Positions 1 to 9,639 of a stretch of DNA of 64,000 nt are shown here, piece by piece. How positions within the stretch are numbered: position 1 is the stretch's first letter; each line of letters begins with the position of its first letter. The notes below the pieces were generated by a model that was not told the origin of the DNA, ran no database searches, and saw only the letters and a list, made by a program, of their open reading frames with translations. The DNA lies in the NCBI RefSeq assembly GCF_902459465.1, contig NC_047077.1, positions 1,364,001-1,428,000 on the forward strand, written 5' to 3'. Origin of the DNA: Asterias rubens (taxonomy: Eukaryota > Echinodermata > Asteroidea > Forcipulatida > Asteriidae). Made by a program: the position numbers and the translations under genes.

Positions 1-95
1 TAAAAATAAAGTAAAATAGAACTTTAAAATCCACAGTAATAAAAACTGCAACAAAATAATCACAAAGACTACATGTACATTTGTACATGTAAGAC

Positions 96-460
96 TTAAA
101 GGAACTGGAAACTTTTGCTAAAATCAAAGACCATGATTCCCACTTGTGTATTCCAATGTGTGCATGAAATAATAAATCTCAGAAATATGGACTCAATTGG
201 TCATTGAAGTTGCAAGGAAATAAACCAGCGAAAAAACACCCATGTTGCACAAATGCATGCTTTCAGATGCCTGAAAAAGGCTTCATTCCTGAACTCTTTC
301 TCAGATTCAAAATTTTTAATGAGTCATAACTTTCTTCTCAAAAATATGTTTCTTCTGAGGGAGTCGTTTCTCACAATGTTTTCGCTATCAACATCTCCCC
401 GGTGCTTGTTAAAAAAGTGTGCATTTTAGTAATAACCAAACATGTCCAGTGCTATTTAAA
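96..460 (-). mobile_element. MITE-like element, diverged member, reverse orientation
   Basis: The block begins TTAAAGGAACTGG and ends CCAGTGCTATTTAAA, so its ends are inverted repeats flanked by TTAA/TTTAAA. Its interior is recognisably the reverse complement of the element at 538-905: both contain the stretches around CAATTGGTCATTGAAGTTGC, the AAAAAACACCC block and the ATCAACATCTC block. It has no coding capacity. Copies lie at the same place in units B and C. I recall closely similar short elements as abundant in echinoderm genomes, which is memory and not checked. Confidence 0.7.
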
Positions 461-537
461 AGAAAACTAAACTCTACAATATTTAAAACACAATTTATAT
501 GGTTCTGCTTTACAAATCTGAATTTTTTCTTTTTTAA

Positions 538-905
538 AGGGAAGGTACACATTTGGTAATTACTCAAGACAAACATTAACTTAAAAACTGACTTGGTAAC
601 GAGCATTGGAGAGATGTTGATAGTATAAAACAGTGTGGGAAACGAGTCCCTCCGAAGTTTTGTAGTTTTTGAGAAAAAGGTAATTTCTCTCTAAAATAAC
701 AAAAGACTTCTAGGTAGAAGTCTTTTATTCTTATCTGAAAGCACACCAATTCGTCCAACAAGGGTGTTTTTTCTTTGATCAATTTCTCGCAACTTCAATG
801 ACCAATTGAGCCCAAATTTTCACAGGCTTGTTATTTTATGGTTATGATGGGATACACCAAGTGCGAAGACTGGTCTTTGACATTTACCAAACGTGCACCT
901 TCCCT
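538..905 (+). mobile_element. MITE with AGGGAAGG inverted ends and TTAA flanks
   Basis: The left end reads TTAA then AGGGAAGGTACAC, and the right end reads GTGCACCTTCCCT then TTAA. These are terminal inverted repeats of 13 bases with one mismatch between exact TTAA copies, as in piggyBac-type insertion. The centre carries a small hairpin formed by AAGACTTCTA and TAGAAGTCTT. There is no ORF of note. The superfamily assignment rests only on the TTAA flanks. Members sit at 46674-47044 and 60259-60628 in units B and C. Confidence 0.8.
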
Positions 906-1471
906 TTAAACAAATTACATTTGAGTTGTTTAGCAAAGCAATGCTTCAGATACTGATATGTCAACACTTTATGTGTTCATGTGATGCGTAAATGTTGCTT
1001 CATTGTTTTTCATGCATGTTGACAACAGATACTGGAGCTCATACACATGTATGTATGTCCAGAATGGATACTGTTTTGCTGATTTAGTTGTAATGTTGTC
1101 CTGGATTAAAACATTTTCCCTGGTATTGCTTGTATTCATAAGCAAATTATTGTTGATATGCAGCATAACAAAAAGGCATCTTTATTCTTGACTCGCTTGC
1201 TGGAAACTTTCTTTATAAGAGTTTTATATGTGGGTCTGAAAATGATCAGTTAAATAAAAAAGACTACTCGCTTAAATTCTCCAATGTAAACAGAGGAAAC
1301 ACAATAGTTTTTTAACCATACTTTGGCCAAGACCTGATACATGAATCTATGATTGCGAACAAAATCTTTTACAAATCTAACTGGGAAGAATATTGTTTAT
1401 CATATCTGTATCTGTACACATTGCTTGCAAACTCTCTCTTTTATTAAACAATTACGTAATTGTATATATGT

Positions 1472-1524
1472 CACTCCATTACCATAAACCAGAAGTAAAA
1501 TTGCTGGTTCATGGTGATGGAGTG
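1472..1524. repeat. Short hairpin repeat, CACTCCATTACCAT type
   Basis: CACTCCATTACCATAAACCAG is mirrored by CTGGTTCATGGTGATGGAGTG with a short spacer, giving an imperfect hairpin of about 21-bp arms. The same unit occurs at 47613-47665 and, with a longer centre, at 43541-43624, where the flanking sequence down to AAATAAAACCAAC is also related. It looks like a small dispersed palindromic element. Confidence 0.6.
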
Positions 1525-1661
1525 AAATAAAAATAGAAAACAAATACATGTTCTCTCAAATATGTATTTTACATAATTTGAGACCAAATAAAACCAACTA
1601 TATATATTTTGTTAATACATACATTGCTTTTGTTTAACAATTATAACTACGTAATTTAGGT

Positions 1662-1704
1662 CACTCAGTTACATTGTTTGTAACTGACTCATGGTTACAG
1701 AGTG
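1662..1704. repeat. Short hairpin repeat, diverged CACTC type
   Basis: CACTCAGTTAC and GTAACTGACTCATGGTTACAGAGTG form a hairpin similar in layout to the one at 1472-1524. The equivalent in unit B is at about 47803-47845. Both members of this pair follow a short AT-rich stretch with a TTACGTAA or ACGTAATT core. Confidence 0.45.
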
Positions 1705-2313
1705 ATACCTCATTTTGTACACAGATCTGCACCTTTCTGCAGTTCAACATGGTTATTTACAATGAATGTGTAGTGTACAACTCTGTGTAAATGCATTTTG
1801 TTATGGAAAAATTGAATCTCTTGAACATTCCTTTTACAAGTAGTGGTAAAAAAATGTATCATTCGGTCATGCAAACAATAGACCAATCAGAGCAAGAGGT
1901 TGTTATTTTCAGTGAATTATTTCAATTCTGATGTGAATGTTGCCTAATGGTTGAGGTGGAGGAGGTAAGTCACTGAAATGACATAACAACATTAAAAGGA
2001 ATGATATTCTAGAGATCAGCAATCAATTACATACTATGTAAAGATTGTATTCCTACCAAAATGTTCATTTTTTTGTGAGTTGACTGAATTTGCTTCTGCA
2101 ATCTACTCAGGTTGGTTGAAATGGTTCAATGAAAAGTTTTGTTTCCCCTTAAAAACAATTATAATTGTATGTCAAAAATGTTATCACTCTTTCTGAAATT
2201 TATGAGAATATAAAATTGAAGATGTTTTTGAAAAACATCCACATTTTTATGTTGTTAAATGCTTATTTCAGCTTGAATGTTATTGTGGTCCAGCATAATG
2301 TTTGTTGATGTCT

Positions 2314-4104
2314 TTACTCATGCTGATAGATTTGAACTGAATTGGATGTAGCCACAACCAGATCACCAGCAGGTGTGAATGTGAGACCATAGGGAGCACC
2401 ACAATCCTTGATGATACATCCAATGTACTTGCCATCAGGACTGTAATGATGGATCCCATCTCGTGATGAGTATGGTCCTCTCCATACAGCAACATAGATG
2501 CTACCATCCTTGTCACAACACACACCATGAGGCCTCCCAGACTGATCGATATCTACTGAGAATACCATTCCACCATTGTAGGTTACTGATACCAACTTCT
2601 TGTCTTTCCAGTTGGTGTAGATGAGTTGCTGTTTGTGGGTAGTCAAGCATCTACCAATCCCTGGAGCAGGCAGTCTTCTGATGAGGGATCCATCTGGTTT
2701 GTGTAGAGAGATCTCTGCCTTGTCTTCATAACCCACTGCTATCAGATTGTTGTCATCCACTGCAATACATGATGGTCTACTGCCTGGATTGACCTGATGG
2801 AGGAGCTTATAATTCCTATTGAAGATCTTGACTGTTTCATCATCTAGAACAATGAGCTCATCATTCTTATTCACAGTCACTCTGCTTGGTCCTGTAAGTC
2901 CTTGGATTGATAGTTCTTGTGAGACATTATAGGATTGAGGGTTGCTCTCTGCTGGTATTGTAATCAAGCTGGTATTATACCAATCTGACACAACAATATC
3001 ACTATTAGAGTATGCAGCAACATCCCTTGCATAAATCTTCACCATCTGTTGTGTCATGTTCTTGTATTTATTCATTTCTGTTTTTAATGTCCATTTGTCT
3101 TGTTTCATGGATTGAAATGTTGGCTTTCTAGCCTGAGCAGAAGTTGCTGATTCCACTTGTTGTTCATCTTTCAGCACCAGTCTCCCTAGTGAGTTCTGGC
3201 CTTCTTTAAAGTCCATATAACTCAACCCATCGGGTACTTTTGTTGATTTCTTCTCACTGTATTCTTTGAGGTCTTGTAAGAGTTGTTCTATGTGATGAAC
3301 AATCTTGATCTGTTGATCCATGAGTTGATTTACCTCATCCTGCTTGTGCTCTGCTTTGTTTATCTCTTTGCTGTTTGTAGCTCGTGCAGTTTGCATTGTC
3401 TTGACTCTGTCTTTATAAATCTGTTCTGCCTCTTGCATCAGTTTCTGCTTCTCCTCTCTGATCCTGGCAGCCACCTTGGCAATCTCCTCATCAGCCTTCT
3501 TGCTGATTTTCTCTTTGGTGGCAGCAAACATAGAGTCTAGTGTCTTACGAGACGTGTCTATTTCTTGAATGGCAGCGTTGAAGGTTGTGATACTCTGTCT
3601 TACTTCTGCTAGAAGTTCTGACGCATGTTGTTTACTTTTGTCTGAAGCTTCATTCAGTTCTATTACAGGGTGCATTCTGTGGTCTTTAGCAATGCAAGTT
3701 GTACATATCAGTTTCTTGCATGTTTCACAGTACAGGATAAGATCCTTGCCAGTATGCTTGCTACACTTGGAAACAAACTCCTGACTGGGTACTTGTTTTT
3801 CTTGCTGCTGTTTCAGTTGGGTTTCCTTTGTTTCAATTGCTTCTATCAATGAAATGGTTTTAAAGTCTGTTTTCAGACCATCAATGCTGTTTTCTTTTAA
3901 AAGAGTTTCTTTTCTACACACTGGACATGAAAGCCTTGTAGTACTTGGACTATTCTGTCTGAGTTGTTGAAGGCATTCAAGACAAAATGAATGAGAACAC
4001 TCCAGTAGTTTGGGTTGCTTGAAGCGTCCACTGCAAATTGGACATTCAAGATGATCCTGACTTATCTTTGTTAGCACTGACTCAACTGTTATATTTGATG
4101 CCAT
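2314..4104 (-). CDS. TRIM-family RING E3 ubiquitin ligase with NHL-like propeller (copy A, intact)
   Basis: This is a 596-residue single-exon coding region. A C3HC4 RING lies at residues 21-63 (C21, C24, C36, H38, C41, C44, C60, C63). A B-box 2 follows at 114-145 (C114, H117, C126, C129, C134, C137, H142, H145). A long Glu/Lys/Gln-rich coiled coil spans about 155-300, and the C-terminal ~230 residues form NHL-like blades with repeated PDG and D-G/N-x-[IL]-x-V strands, ending QIYQHE. By family knowledge, such proteins dimerise through the coiled coil, recognise a target with the propeller and transfer ubiquitin through the RING. I chose the Met at 4104 because it opens the conserved MASNIT segment, is shared with copy B and lies just after a strong splice acceptor. 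An upstream Met at 4188 would be read from the intron. It is closest in layout to TRIM2/3/56-like proteins, and no exact orthologue is claimed. Confidence 0.93.
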   Translation of the reverse strand: MASNITVESVLTKISQDHLECPICSGRFKQPKLLECSHSFCLECLQQLRQNSPSTTRLSCPVCRKETLLKENSIDGLKTDFKTISLIEAIETKETQLKQQQEKQVPSQEFVSKCSKHTGKDLILYCETCKKLICTTCIAKDHRMHPVIELNEASDKSKQHASELLAEVRQSITTFNAAIQEIDTSRKTLDSMFAATKEKISKKADEEIAKVAARIREEKQKLMQEAEQIYKDRVKTMQTARATNSKEINKAEHKQDEVNQLMDQQIKIVHHIEQLLQDLKEYSEKKSTKVPDGLSYMDFKEGQNSLGRLVLKDEQQVESATSAQARKPTFQSMKQDKWTLKTEMNKYKNMTQQMVKIYARDVAAYSNSDIVVSDWYNTSLITIPAESNPQSYNVSQELSIQGLTGPSRVTVNKNDELIVLDDETVKIFNRNYKLLHQVNPGSRPSCIAVDDNNLIAVGYEDKAEISLHKPDGSLIRRLPAPGIGRCLTTHKQQLIYTNWKDKKLVSVTYNGGMVFSVDIDQSGRPHGVCCDKDGSIYVAVWRGPYSSRDGIHHYSPDGKYIGCIIKDCGAPYGLTFTPAGDLVVATSNSVQIYQHE

Positions 4105-4130
4105 TTTGTTGGAAGTTGCTTTAATGATGA

Positions 4131-4155
4131 TCTGTGAAGTAAAAGAAGAAATTGA
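4131..4155 (-). other. Predicted 3' splice site in the 5' leader of TRIM copy A
   Basis: Read on the minus strand, a pyrimidine-rich run ends in TTTACTTCACAG about 28 bases before the start codon of the TRIM gene. This implies a non-coding first exon upstream and an intron that ends here. The same acceptor is present in copy B (AG at 50284-50283). I could not find a convincing donor or promoter. Confidence 0.55.
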
Positions 4156-4345
4156 CTCATATAATGCAAGATGTGATTTCATGAACATATTACAATCCTG
4201 GGCATAAAGTTAAAGATTTTTAAATAGACTGATTTCATAACAAGTTTTGATTTGTGTTTCATGTCCTAATTTGACCAATCAAGTAGGTAGTTTACACTGT
4301 CACCCTTAAACTGCATATCAATACAGTTACAGACATATCACAAGA

Positions 4346-4620
4346 TCAAAGAAGTATAAGACTTGATGCCTCTTTTGCAGGTTGGAATACTTGAGCAGTT
4401 TTGTAAAGTTTGAGATGTGGGAGGGAAACCCCAGTCAGGGAAAACCCATATAATGAGGTAGGGACACAAAACACATTCCACATGCAAGGCTTTGGGCGAT
4501 CATTTGAACCAGGGTCCACAAAGGGTGAAAGATAGGGAAAGAAACCACTTACCCAGTTTGATTTCAAATATAGCATGCAGCAAAAGAAATCATAGTCTGC
4601 AAAATGATCCATAAAAATAA
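4346..4620 (-). repeat. SINE-like repeat with B-box-like core
   Basis: On the minus strand the block contains CCTGGTTCAAATGATCGCCC, a degenerate relative of the Pol III B-box GGTTCRANYCC, followed by AAAGCCTTGCATGTGGAATG. A copy is at 50535-50801 in unit B. An 88-codon reading frame crosses it in both units, but the eight amino-acid differences are mostly non-conservative, so I do not call a gene. Confidence 0.4.
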
Positions 4621-4823
4621 TCTTGTCTTTGGTTAAATATAGAGAGTGCTACTTTGAGTCCTTCCATGAAGGGCGCACTTAGCCCCCCCCCCCCCTCTCC
4701 AAATAGATAGACAACAGAACAACTGCTTCATGAATATTTTGTAGACCCTAGAGAATCCTATGTTACTAGGCATATTTGAGAGCTAATATAAAAACGGTAC
4801 AGGAATTTTGGACCAGTTGTCAC

Positions 4824-5528
4824 CTACAATCCCGGCCAAATCTTGTTATGCCTCCGCACCATGGCCCCCATGGCCCCTTTCAATGTTGGCTCTCCTTGCA
4901 CGGTCTCAGCAAGAAAGAAACATTGACACCCCCAACAAAAACCTCCTTGCTGTATTGAATATTGTTTTAACCCTTTGGTGCACATGGTGGTCAGAGCAAC
5001 CACCACAAAACAGGTCAAATTGGACTGTTATTAACAGTCATAACTTAAACACTGCAACCCCCATACTGTACATACCGCCCTCATCTGGTTGTTTCGAGCG
5101 ATTGTTGAGTTTTCGTTTGATGTGATGGTCAACAGGGGGTGCTATTGATTTTTTTAAAGAAAAACATGGTTAAATGTGTTCTGTTTTGGGGGCTTTTTAA
5201 AAATGTATCTGTGCACCAAAGGGTTTTAACGCTGTACTCAGCAAGATATAAATGTTTATTGTCTGTGCACATTCATACTGTTTTTAAAGCCTTCTTTCCA
5301 AATTGTTTTTATTTATTTTTTATTCACGCTGACAAATTTCAGACAATCCCGACCATATCTCGTTTGCGCCCCTGCTTCTCAGCCCCATGCCCCCTTTCAG
5401 TGTTTTCTCTTCTGGCTCTCCTTGCACGGTCTTCTCTGCTCCCATCAACATTGAGCAGGGGGACGAGGGGAGAATGTTTATTGTAATGCAGTAAGTAGGT
5501 GGTCCAAGCATTTTGGCCGGGATTGTAG
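4824..5528. mobile_element. Non-autonomous element with CTACAATCCCGGCCAAA inverted ends
   Basis: The left end CTACAATCCCGGCCAAA is exactly mirrored by TTTGGCCGGGATTGTAG at the right end. A further internal copy of the left-end sequence starts near 5342 (ACAATCCCGACCATAT), together with the TGGCTCTCCTTGCACGGTCT motif seen near the left end, so the element is itself composite. A piggyBac-like MITE is inserted at 4971-5223. There is no coding potential. The unit B copy is at 51017-51722. Confidence 0.75.
4971..5223. mobile_element. Nested piggyBac-like MITE (TTAA-flanked)
   Basis: The ends are CCCTTTGGTGCACA and its exact inverse TGTGCACCAAAGGG. TTAA precedes the left end (4967-4970), and TTTTAA follows the right end, two bases longer than the clean TTAA seen in unit B. 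It is 253 bp with no ORF of its own. It lies inside the CTACAATCC element and is therefore the younger insertion. The TTAA target and CCCTTTG terminus are typical of piggyBac-derived MITEs. Confidence 0.8.
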
Positions 5529-5833
5529 CTTGGGGTTGTTGACTGGGGTTGTTTGTGGATGACCTACATGTATGCCCCGAAAAATAGTTCTCTTAACCAA
5601 GAGGTGTAGATACATTAGTTCAACATTGATGCTGAAACTTTTGAGAATTTACACGTGAAGAGGTGTTTATATTTGAAGGGAGACTAACTCAATGAGCCTT
5701 GTGACACCCCTTTGTCAAATTGAGCAGCGGCAACAATTTCGGAGTCAATGGATAAGTTTCCTTTTACTGTAAAAAGCTGTTAGACTGCCTATTTTTTAAT
5801 GCTAACATACATGTAGTTGTCTGGTGTAGCCTA

Positions 5834-6131
5834 GGGCCCAAATTTCTAAAAACCTGTAATCATACCATTTTGCTAAACGCAGAAAAATCCTGCTTTGCAG
5901 AAACTATTTACCAGCCAACAGTTTATTAAGCTTTGTTGCCACTGGTGCCCTACTGGTGTTTGCTGAGCAGCATTGGCTGAGCAGCATCGGCTGGACAGTG
6001 TTTTGGATTACTTAGCATATCTTGTACTGATCCCAATTCATACAGCATATACAAATGTAAGTACAAAATCTTGCTGAGCACTGAAAAACCCTGCTTAGCA
6101 GAAACCGGTTACTCGTCAACATTCCGTCATT
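5834..6131. repeat. GCTTAGCAG-type dispersed repeat
   Basis: It starts GGGCCCAAATTTCTAAAAACC and contains repeated CTGCTTTGCAGAAAC, GCTGAGCAGCA and CCTGCTTAGCAGAAACC motifs plus a TTACCAGCCAACA segment. Relatives lie at 13640-13812, 13925-14104 and, in unit B, 52030-52332. The self-complementary TGCTTAGCA motifs would fold into hairpins. I recall this family as common in echinoderms and hemichordates, unverified. Confidence 0.55.
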
Positions 6132-7282
6132 TTGATTATTATTAGTATTATTATTCATAGTAAAACCATATCACAGCGTTTACAATAGAAAAAGCAATAT
6201 ATTAAACATTATACAAACAAAACAACAATAGAAAATCAATAAGGAAAGAGGTATGTTTTGAGAACCTTCTTAAACACATCCACTGATGGAGCAGATTTAC
6301 TTAAGTAATTAGTCAACACTTTATACAATCACTGACTACAAAATGAGACATGCTTGTCAGAATTAATTTTTCTGTTACTTTGTTTAATTACTTCTCATAA
6401 GTTTAACAAAGGTATGTACACTTTGTTTAGTTTTACACAGAGGCAATTCAAGCATATTTGTTTACCCGTACATGCCTTACTGTGTAAAGGCCTACAGGTG
6501 ACCTCAATCCTCCAAGATCATTCTATCCTATGTCACTCTGTTCCTATTGGTTTGGACTTGGATAAGATTGGGGTGTCATGCTAGTGGGGCTGATAGGGAT
6601 TTAGGGGGAATGGTGTCTTTGATGATCCAAAAATAGAAAAGGGCGCGGAGATTTTTTTATGAATTAGAATAAAAAGCAATTTTTGAATGTTCAAATTAGC
6701 TGCCATTGATTGTTGTTATACATTTCCTGTTTTAAAAGACAAATATGTGTTTGTTTGTTTTTTGACAGTAAAGTCTCTCATGACACACTCTGTGTGCCAC
6801 ATTCTATCACAGGCACAATTCCATCACCATTCTGCAGTACTTTGCCTGAACCAGTGTTGAGTGATAATTGATTGTAATTTTGGACAACAACGCCTTAGTC
6901 TTTCTGAATCCGTTACACACACTAACACGAATCATTGTTGTTTAATGTATGGATATATTGAAGACAGTGTTGGTTTCTACACTAGCTTTAATTAAATTTA
7001 AAATCTGAGTATTAAACTTCGAGTAGAAAAATCTACTAGAAAAATCAATTACACTAGCTGAATTAACTACTGTTTTTAAAAGCATAGTGTGTAAAAACTC
7101 TGTTTCTGTGCCAGACAGACACGCACCAATGGTAACTTGCAAACTGAAAGTTGATTTCAAGTTCAATATTCAGGATACAATACACCCACATAGACATACA
7201 ACAATGGCGCATGTAGCTATGTGTATTATAATAATGTAGGTCTACCATGTACAAGTTGGATATTTAGTACACGGTTCAGTCA
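6132..7282. other. No gene seen; duplicated non-coding sequence
   Basis: The stretch aligns through with 52333-53489 in unit B apart from small indels, such as TTATGCC duplicated in B near 52690. I see only AT-rich sequence, a few short frames not preserved between copies and no splice-bounded segment. Confidence 0.5.
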
Positions 7283-7538
7283 TTTCTTTGTATGCTGTAC
7301 CTAGCCGTTGGTTGTCTCTTTGTATGCTGTACCTAGCTGTTGGTTGTTTCTTTGTATGCTGCACCTAGCCATTGGTTGTTTCTTTGTATGCTGTACCTAG
7401 CTGTTGGTTGTTTCTTTGTATGCTGCACCTAGCCATTGGTTGTTTCTTTGTATGCTGTACCTAGCCATTGGTTGTTTCTTTGTATGCTGCACCTAGCTGT
7501 TGGTTGTTTCTTTGTGTGCTGTACCTAGCTGTTGGTTG
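7283..7538. repeat. 32-bp minisatellite, 8 units
   Basis: Eight consecutive 32-bp units each read close to TTTCTTTGTATGCTGTACC followed by TAGCYRTTGGTTG, with C/T and CC/CT variants alternating. A partial ninth unit breaks off at 7539 into TACGAGTCAGCC. The homologous place in unit B has a single full unit (about 53491-53522) and then the same partial one. No unique spacers separate the units, so this is not a CRISPR-like array. Confidence 0.95.
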
Positions 7539-7559
7539 TCTCTTTGTACGAGTCAGCCA

Positions 7560-8749
7560 GCCTAAAGTACTCATTTTGTGACTCTAGGAGGAAATCAAAG
7601 TTTGAAGTGAAATGAAAGATGAAGTTTTAAAGTTTATATTTTTGACTTCAACATTACAACAGACATGCACATTGCACATTAAAACTGAATTGGGGAAAGT
7701 ATAGTTCATGTAGTGTTAATTATTTTCTGGCTGAGTACATTTCTAAGATTTGTGACTCTACCTGTACAAACAAACTGCAATCACATGATGTATACAATGT
7801 ATTAGGTGTATGAATTTAATCATTTTGTTCCTTGTCTATGTGTTTCTCTACTTAGTCTACCCATGGAGGTAGAATTAGAACAATTCAACCTCCATGGTCT
7901 ACCCTACTGTACAAGACTGTAGGGATTCATACAGACATCATCATTGGTACTGTTCAGTATCACTTTGAATGCTGCCCTCATGTGGCAAATATATTGACAC
8001 CATAACTTTGCTGTGCTGATTTTAGTGCCCTGGGGCCTACACACATATCAGCTTATTATGGCAGAGATTCGGCTTTCTGCAATTCATGTGTCTAATTAAA
8101 CAAACTCATTATCCTTAAACAAAATCTGAACAAAATCAACTCTGATAATAATTTAAGCTGTAAATAAGAGTAAACTGTTGGGTAATGTACTAATCCTCTT
8201 TTGGGGTAGTGTTGGCTCTGAAAAGCCCTTTAGTTTGGTCTTGACTTTTCAAACAGTGCACTCTGCTAGTCTAGAGCAAAAAACGTCATTTTAACTCGAA
8301 CCCTGATTCTGACTAATCTTATAATCAACTTACTTGAATTATGGCAGAAGAAGATGGTTAGAAACACAGCATCCAATCTGTTAGATGAGTAGGATATTCA
8401 AGCAATGATGCGTTGGACTATTACATAGTGACACTCCCTACCTGGTACTGTTATAAGTCTGACTGTGAACATTGCAAATGTGGAAATACCAAATTCTATA
8501 TTTAAGTCTTTGTGTTGTGTGAATAAAGTGTAGTATGCATGGATAACTTTGAGTCAGCTTTTCAGATTCAAACTAGGCAGGGTATTCTTATGATAAATAT
8601 CAATATTGTACTGTTGTGTTCAGGTCACTAAGGTCTTACATGTATTTACACTGGCTGGTTCTATGCTTATGAAATGAGTGGGTGTATGGGGTTTGGGTTT
8701 GTTACTGTGGGATCACCTCGTTGGCTGTACATTGCGCATTGTGTGTAGG
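7560..8749. other. No gene seen; duplicated non-coding sequence with small palindromes
   Basis: This segment corresponds to 53540-55310 in unit B, which holds about 600 extra bases (53665-54270). CCATGGAGGTAGAATTAG and its near-mirror CTCCATGG at 7860-7900 form a small hairpin. No reading frame is maintained in both copies. Confidence 0.5.
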
Positions 8750-9390
8750 TCCTGTCCCAACTTTAGAATCATCCCAACTATAGTTGGGACTGGTCCAACT
8801 TGTGTTATGACGGGTGCATTGTGCACAGTTTCTTTCACACAATCAGGCAAACCCAGTTAGACTGGTTCCAACTATAGTTGGGTTGATTCTAGAGTTGGGA
8901 CGGAACCAACTTGTGTTATGACGGGTGCATTGTGCACAGTTTCTTCACACAATCAGGCAAACCCAGTTAGACTGGTTCCAACTATAGTTGGGTTGATTCT
9001 AGAGTTGGGACAGGACCAAACTTGTGTTATGCCAGGTGCATTGTGCACAGTTTCTTTCACACAATCAGGCAAACCCAGTTAGACTGGTCCCAACTATAGT
9101 TGGGTTGATTCTAGAGTTGGGACGGGACCAACTTGTGTTATGCCAGGTGCATTGTTGACAGTTTCTTTCACACAATCAGGCAAACCCAGTTAAACTCAGT
9201 TGGGACTGGTCCCAACTATGGTTGGGTTGATTCTAGAGTTGGGGCGGGACCAACTTGTGTTATGCTGGGTGCATTGTGCACAGTTTCTTTCATGCAATCA
9301 GGCAAACCCAGTTTACTCAAGTTGGGACTAAAGTCCCAACTGTAGTTGGGTTGATTCTAAAGTTTGGACGGAACCAATGTATAATAGATT
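8750..9390. repeat. ~110-bp satellite with CCCAACTATAGTTGGG palindrome, 5 units
   Basis: The landmark CCAACTTGTGTTATG recurs at 8795, 8906, 9016, 9128 and 9250, giving periods of about 110-122 bp. Each unit holds the perfect 16-bp palindrome CCCAACTATAGTTGGG or a one-base variant, followed by TTGATTCTAGAGTTGGGAC and a GCATTGTGCACAG palindromic core. The array in unit B (55320-55830) also has five units. Confidence 0.9.
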
Positions 9391-9635
9391 TTAAATTGCA
9401 TCGGGGATAAAGTATAATAGTTTTGGTTTTTACCCATACACCGATGTGTGTTAGCACTGTATACTCAGTACTTCCCCGAATCCTGTGAACCAAAATCACA
9501 GGCATGATACTCGCGTGGGATTCGAACCCACGACCACTGTAATGCTAGAGCAGTGTCTTACCAACTAGACTACCGAGATTGCCCAGTAGCTGGAGGCAGT
9601 TTGAACCCTATGTTTTGGCAGCAGGTACCGCAACG
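9391..9635 (-). mobile_element. tRNA-derived SINE, full head and tail
   Basis: Read on the minus strand, a tRNA-like head has an A-box-like TAGTCTAGTTGG and a B-box GGTTCGAATCC within GTGGGTTCGAATCCCAC. A body follows containing the GTACTGAGTATACAGTGCTA-type motif, an ACACATCGGTG motif and a CCCCGATGCAA tail. The head resembles a tRNA, but its acceptor ends do not pair well, so it is a SINE and not a tRNA gene. Five further copies or parts lie within 8 kb. Confidence 0.8.
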
Positions 9636-9639
9636 ATAT

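Larger units (their letters stand above)
1..9390. repeat. Segmental duplication unit A (left edge cut by window)
   Basis: Nearly the whole stretch can be followed base by base in unit B (46140-55830), and its first ~1250 bases also in unit C (59720-60850). The order is shared: a pair of TTTAAA-flanked MITEs, small CACTCC hairpins, a minus-strand TRIM gene, a SINE-like block, nested inverted-repeat elements, a 32-bp minisatellite and a ~110-bp satellite. Mismatches are sparse by eye and consist mostly of single bases plus a few larger indels. The window starts inside the unit, so its left boundary is unknown. The right boundary is where the ~110-bp satellite ends and a SINE begins. Confidence 0.9.

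Noticed and set aside
4105..4188. An in-frame upstream Met that would add 28 residues to TRIM copy A
   Set aside because: It crosses a strong splice acceptor (AG at 4133-4132), is not open in copy B and adds a non-conserved segment. The Met at 4104 is preferred.
4346..4612. An 88-codon minus-strand frame kept in units A and B
   Set aside because: Nearly all the differences between the copies change the amino acid, and it lies in a SINE-like repeat. The two copies are too similar overall for frame retention to mean much.
7283..7538. A CRISPR-like array of 32-bp units
   Set aside because: Units are directly contiguous without unique spacers and the setting is clearly eukaryotic.
8205..8245. 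A second type of histone-like stem-loop on the minus strand (GGGCTTTTCAGAGCC)
   Set aside because: The stem has mismatches and the unit B copy differs further, so it is not a credible signal. A weak relative near 62136-62162 is rejected for the same reason.
9510..9590. A genuine tRNA gene on the minus strand
   Set aside because: A- and B-boxes are present, but the acceptor arms do not pair and the same body and tail follow in all copies, so it is a SINE.
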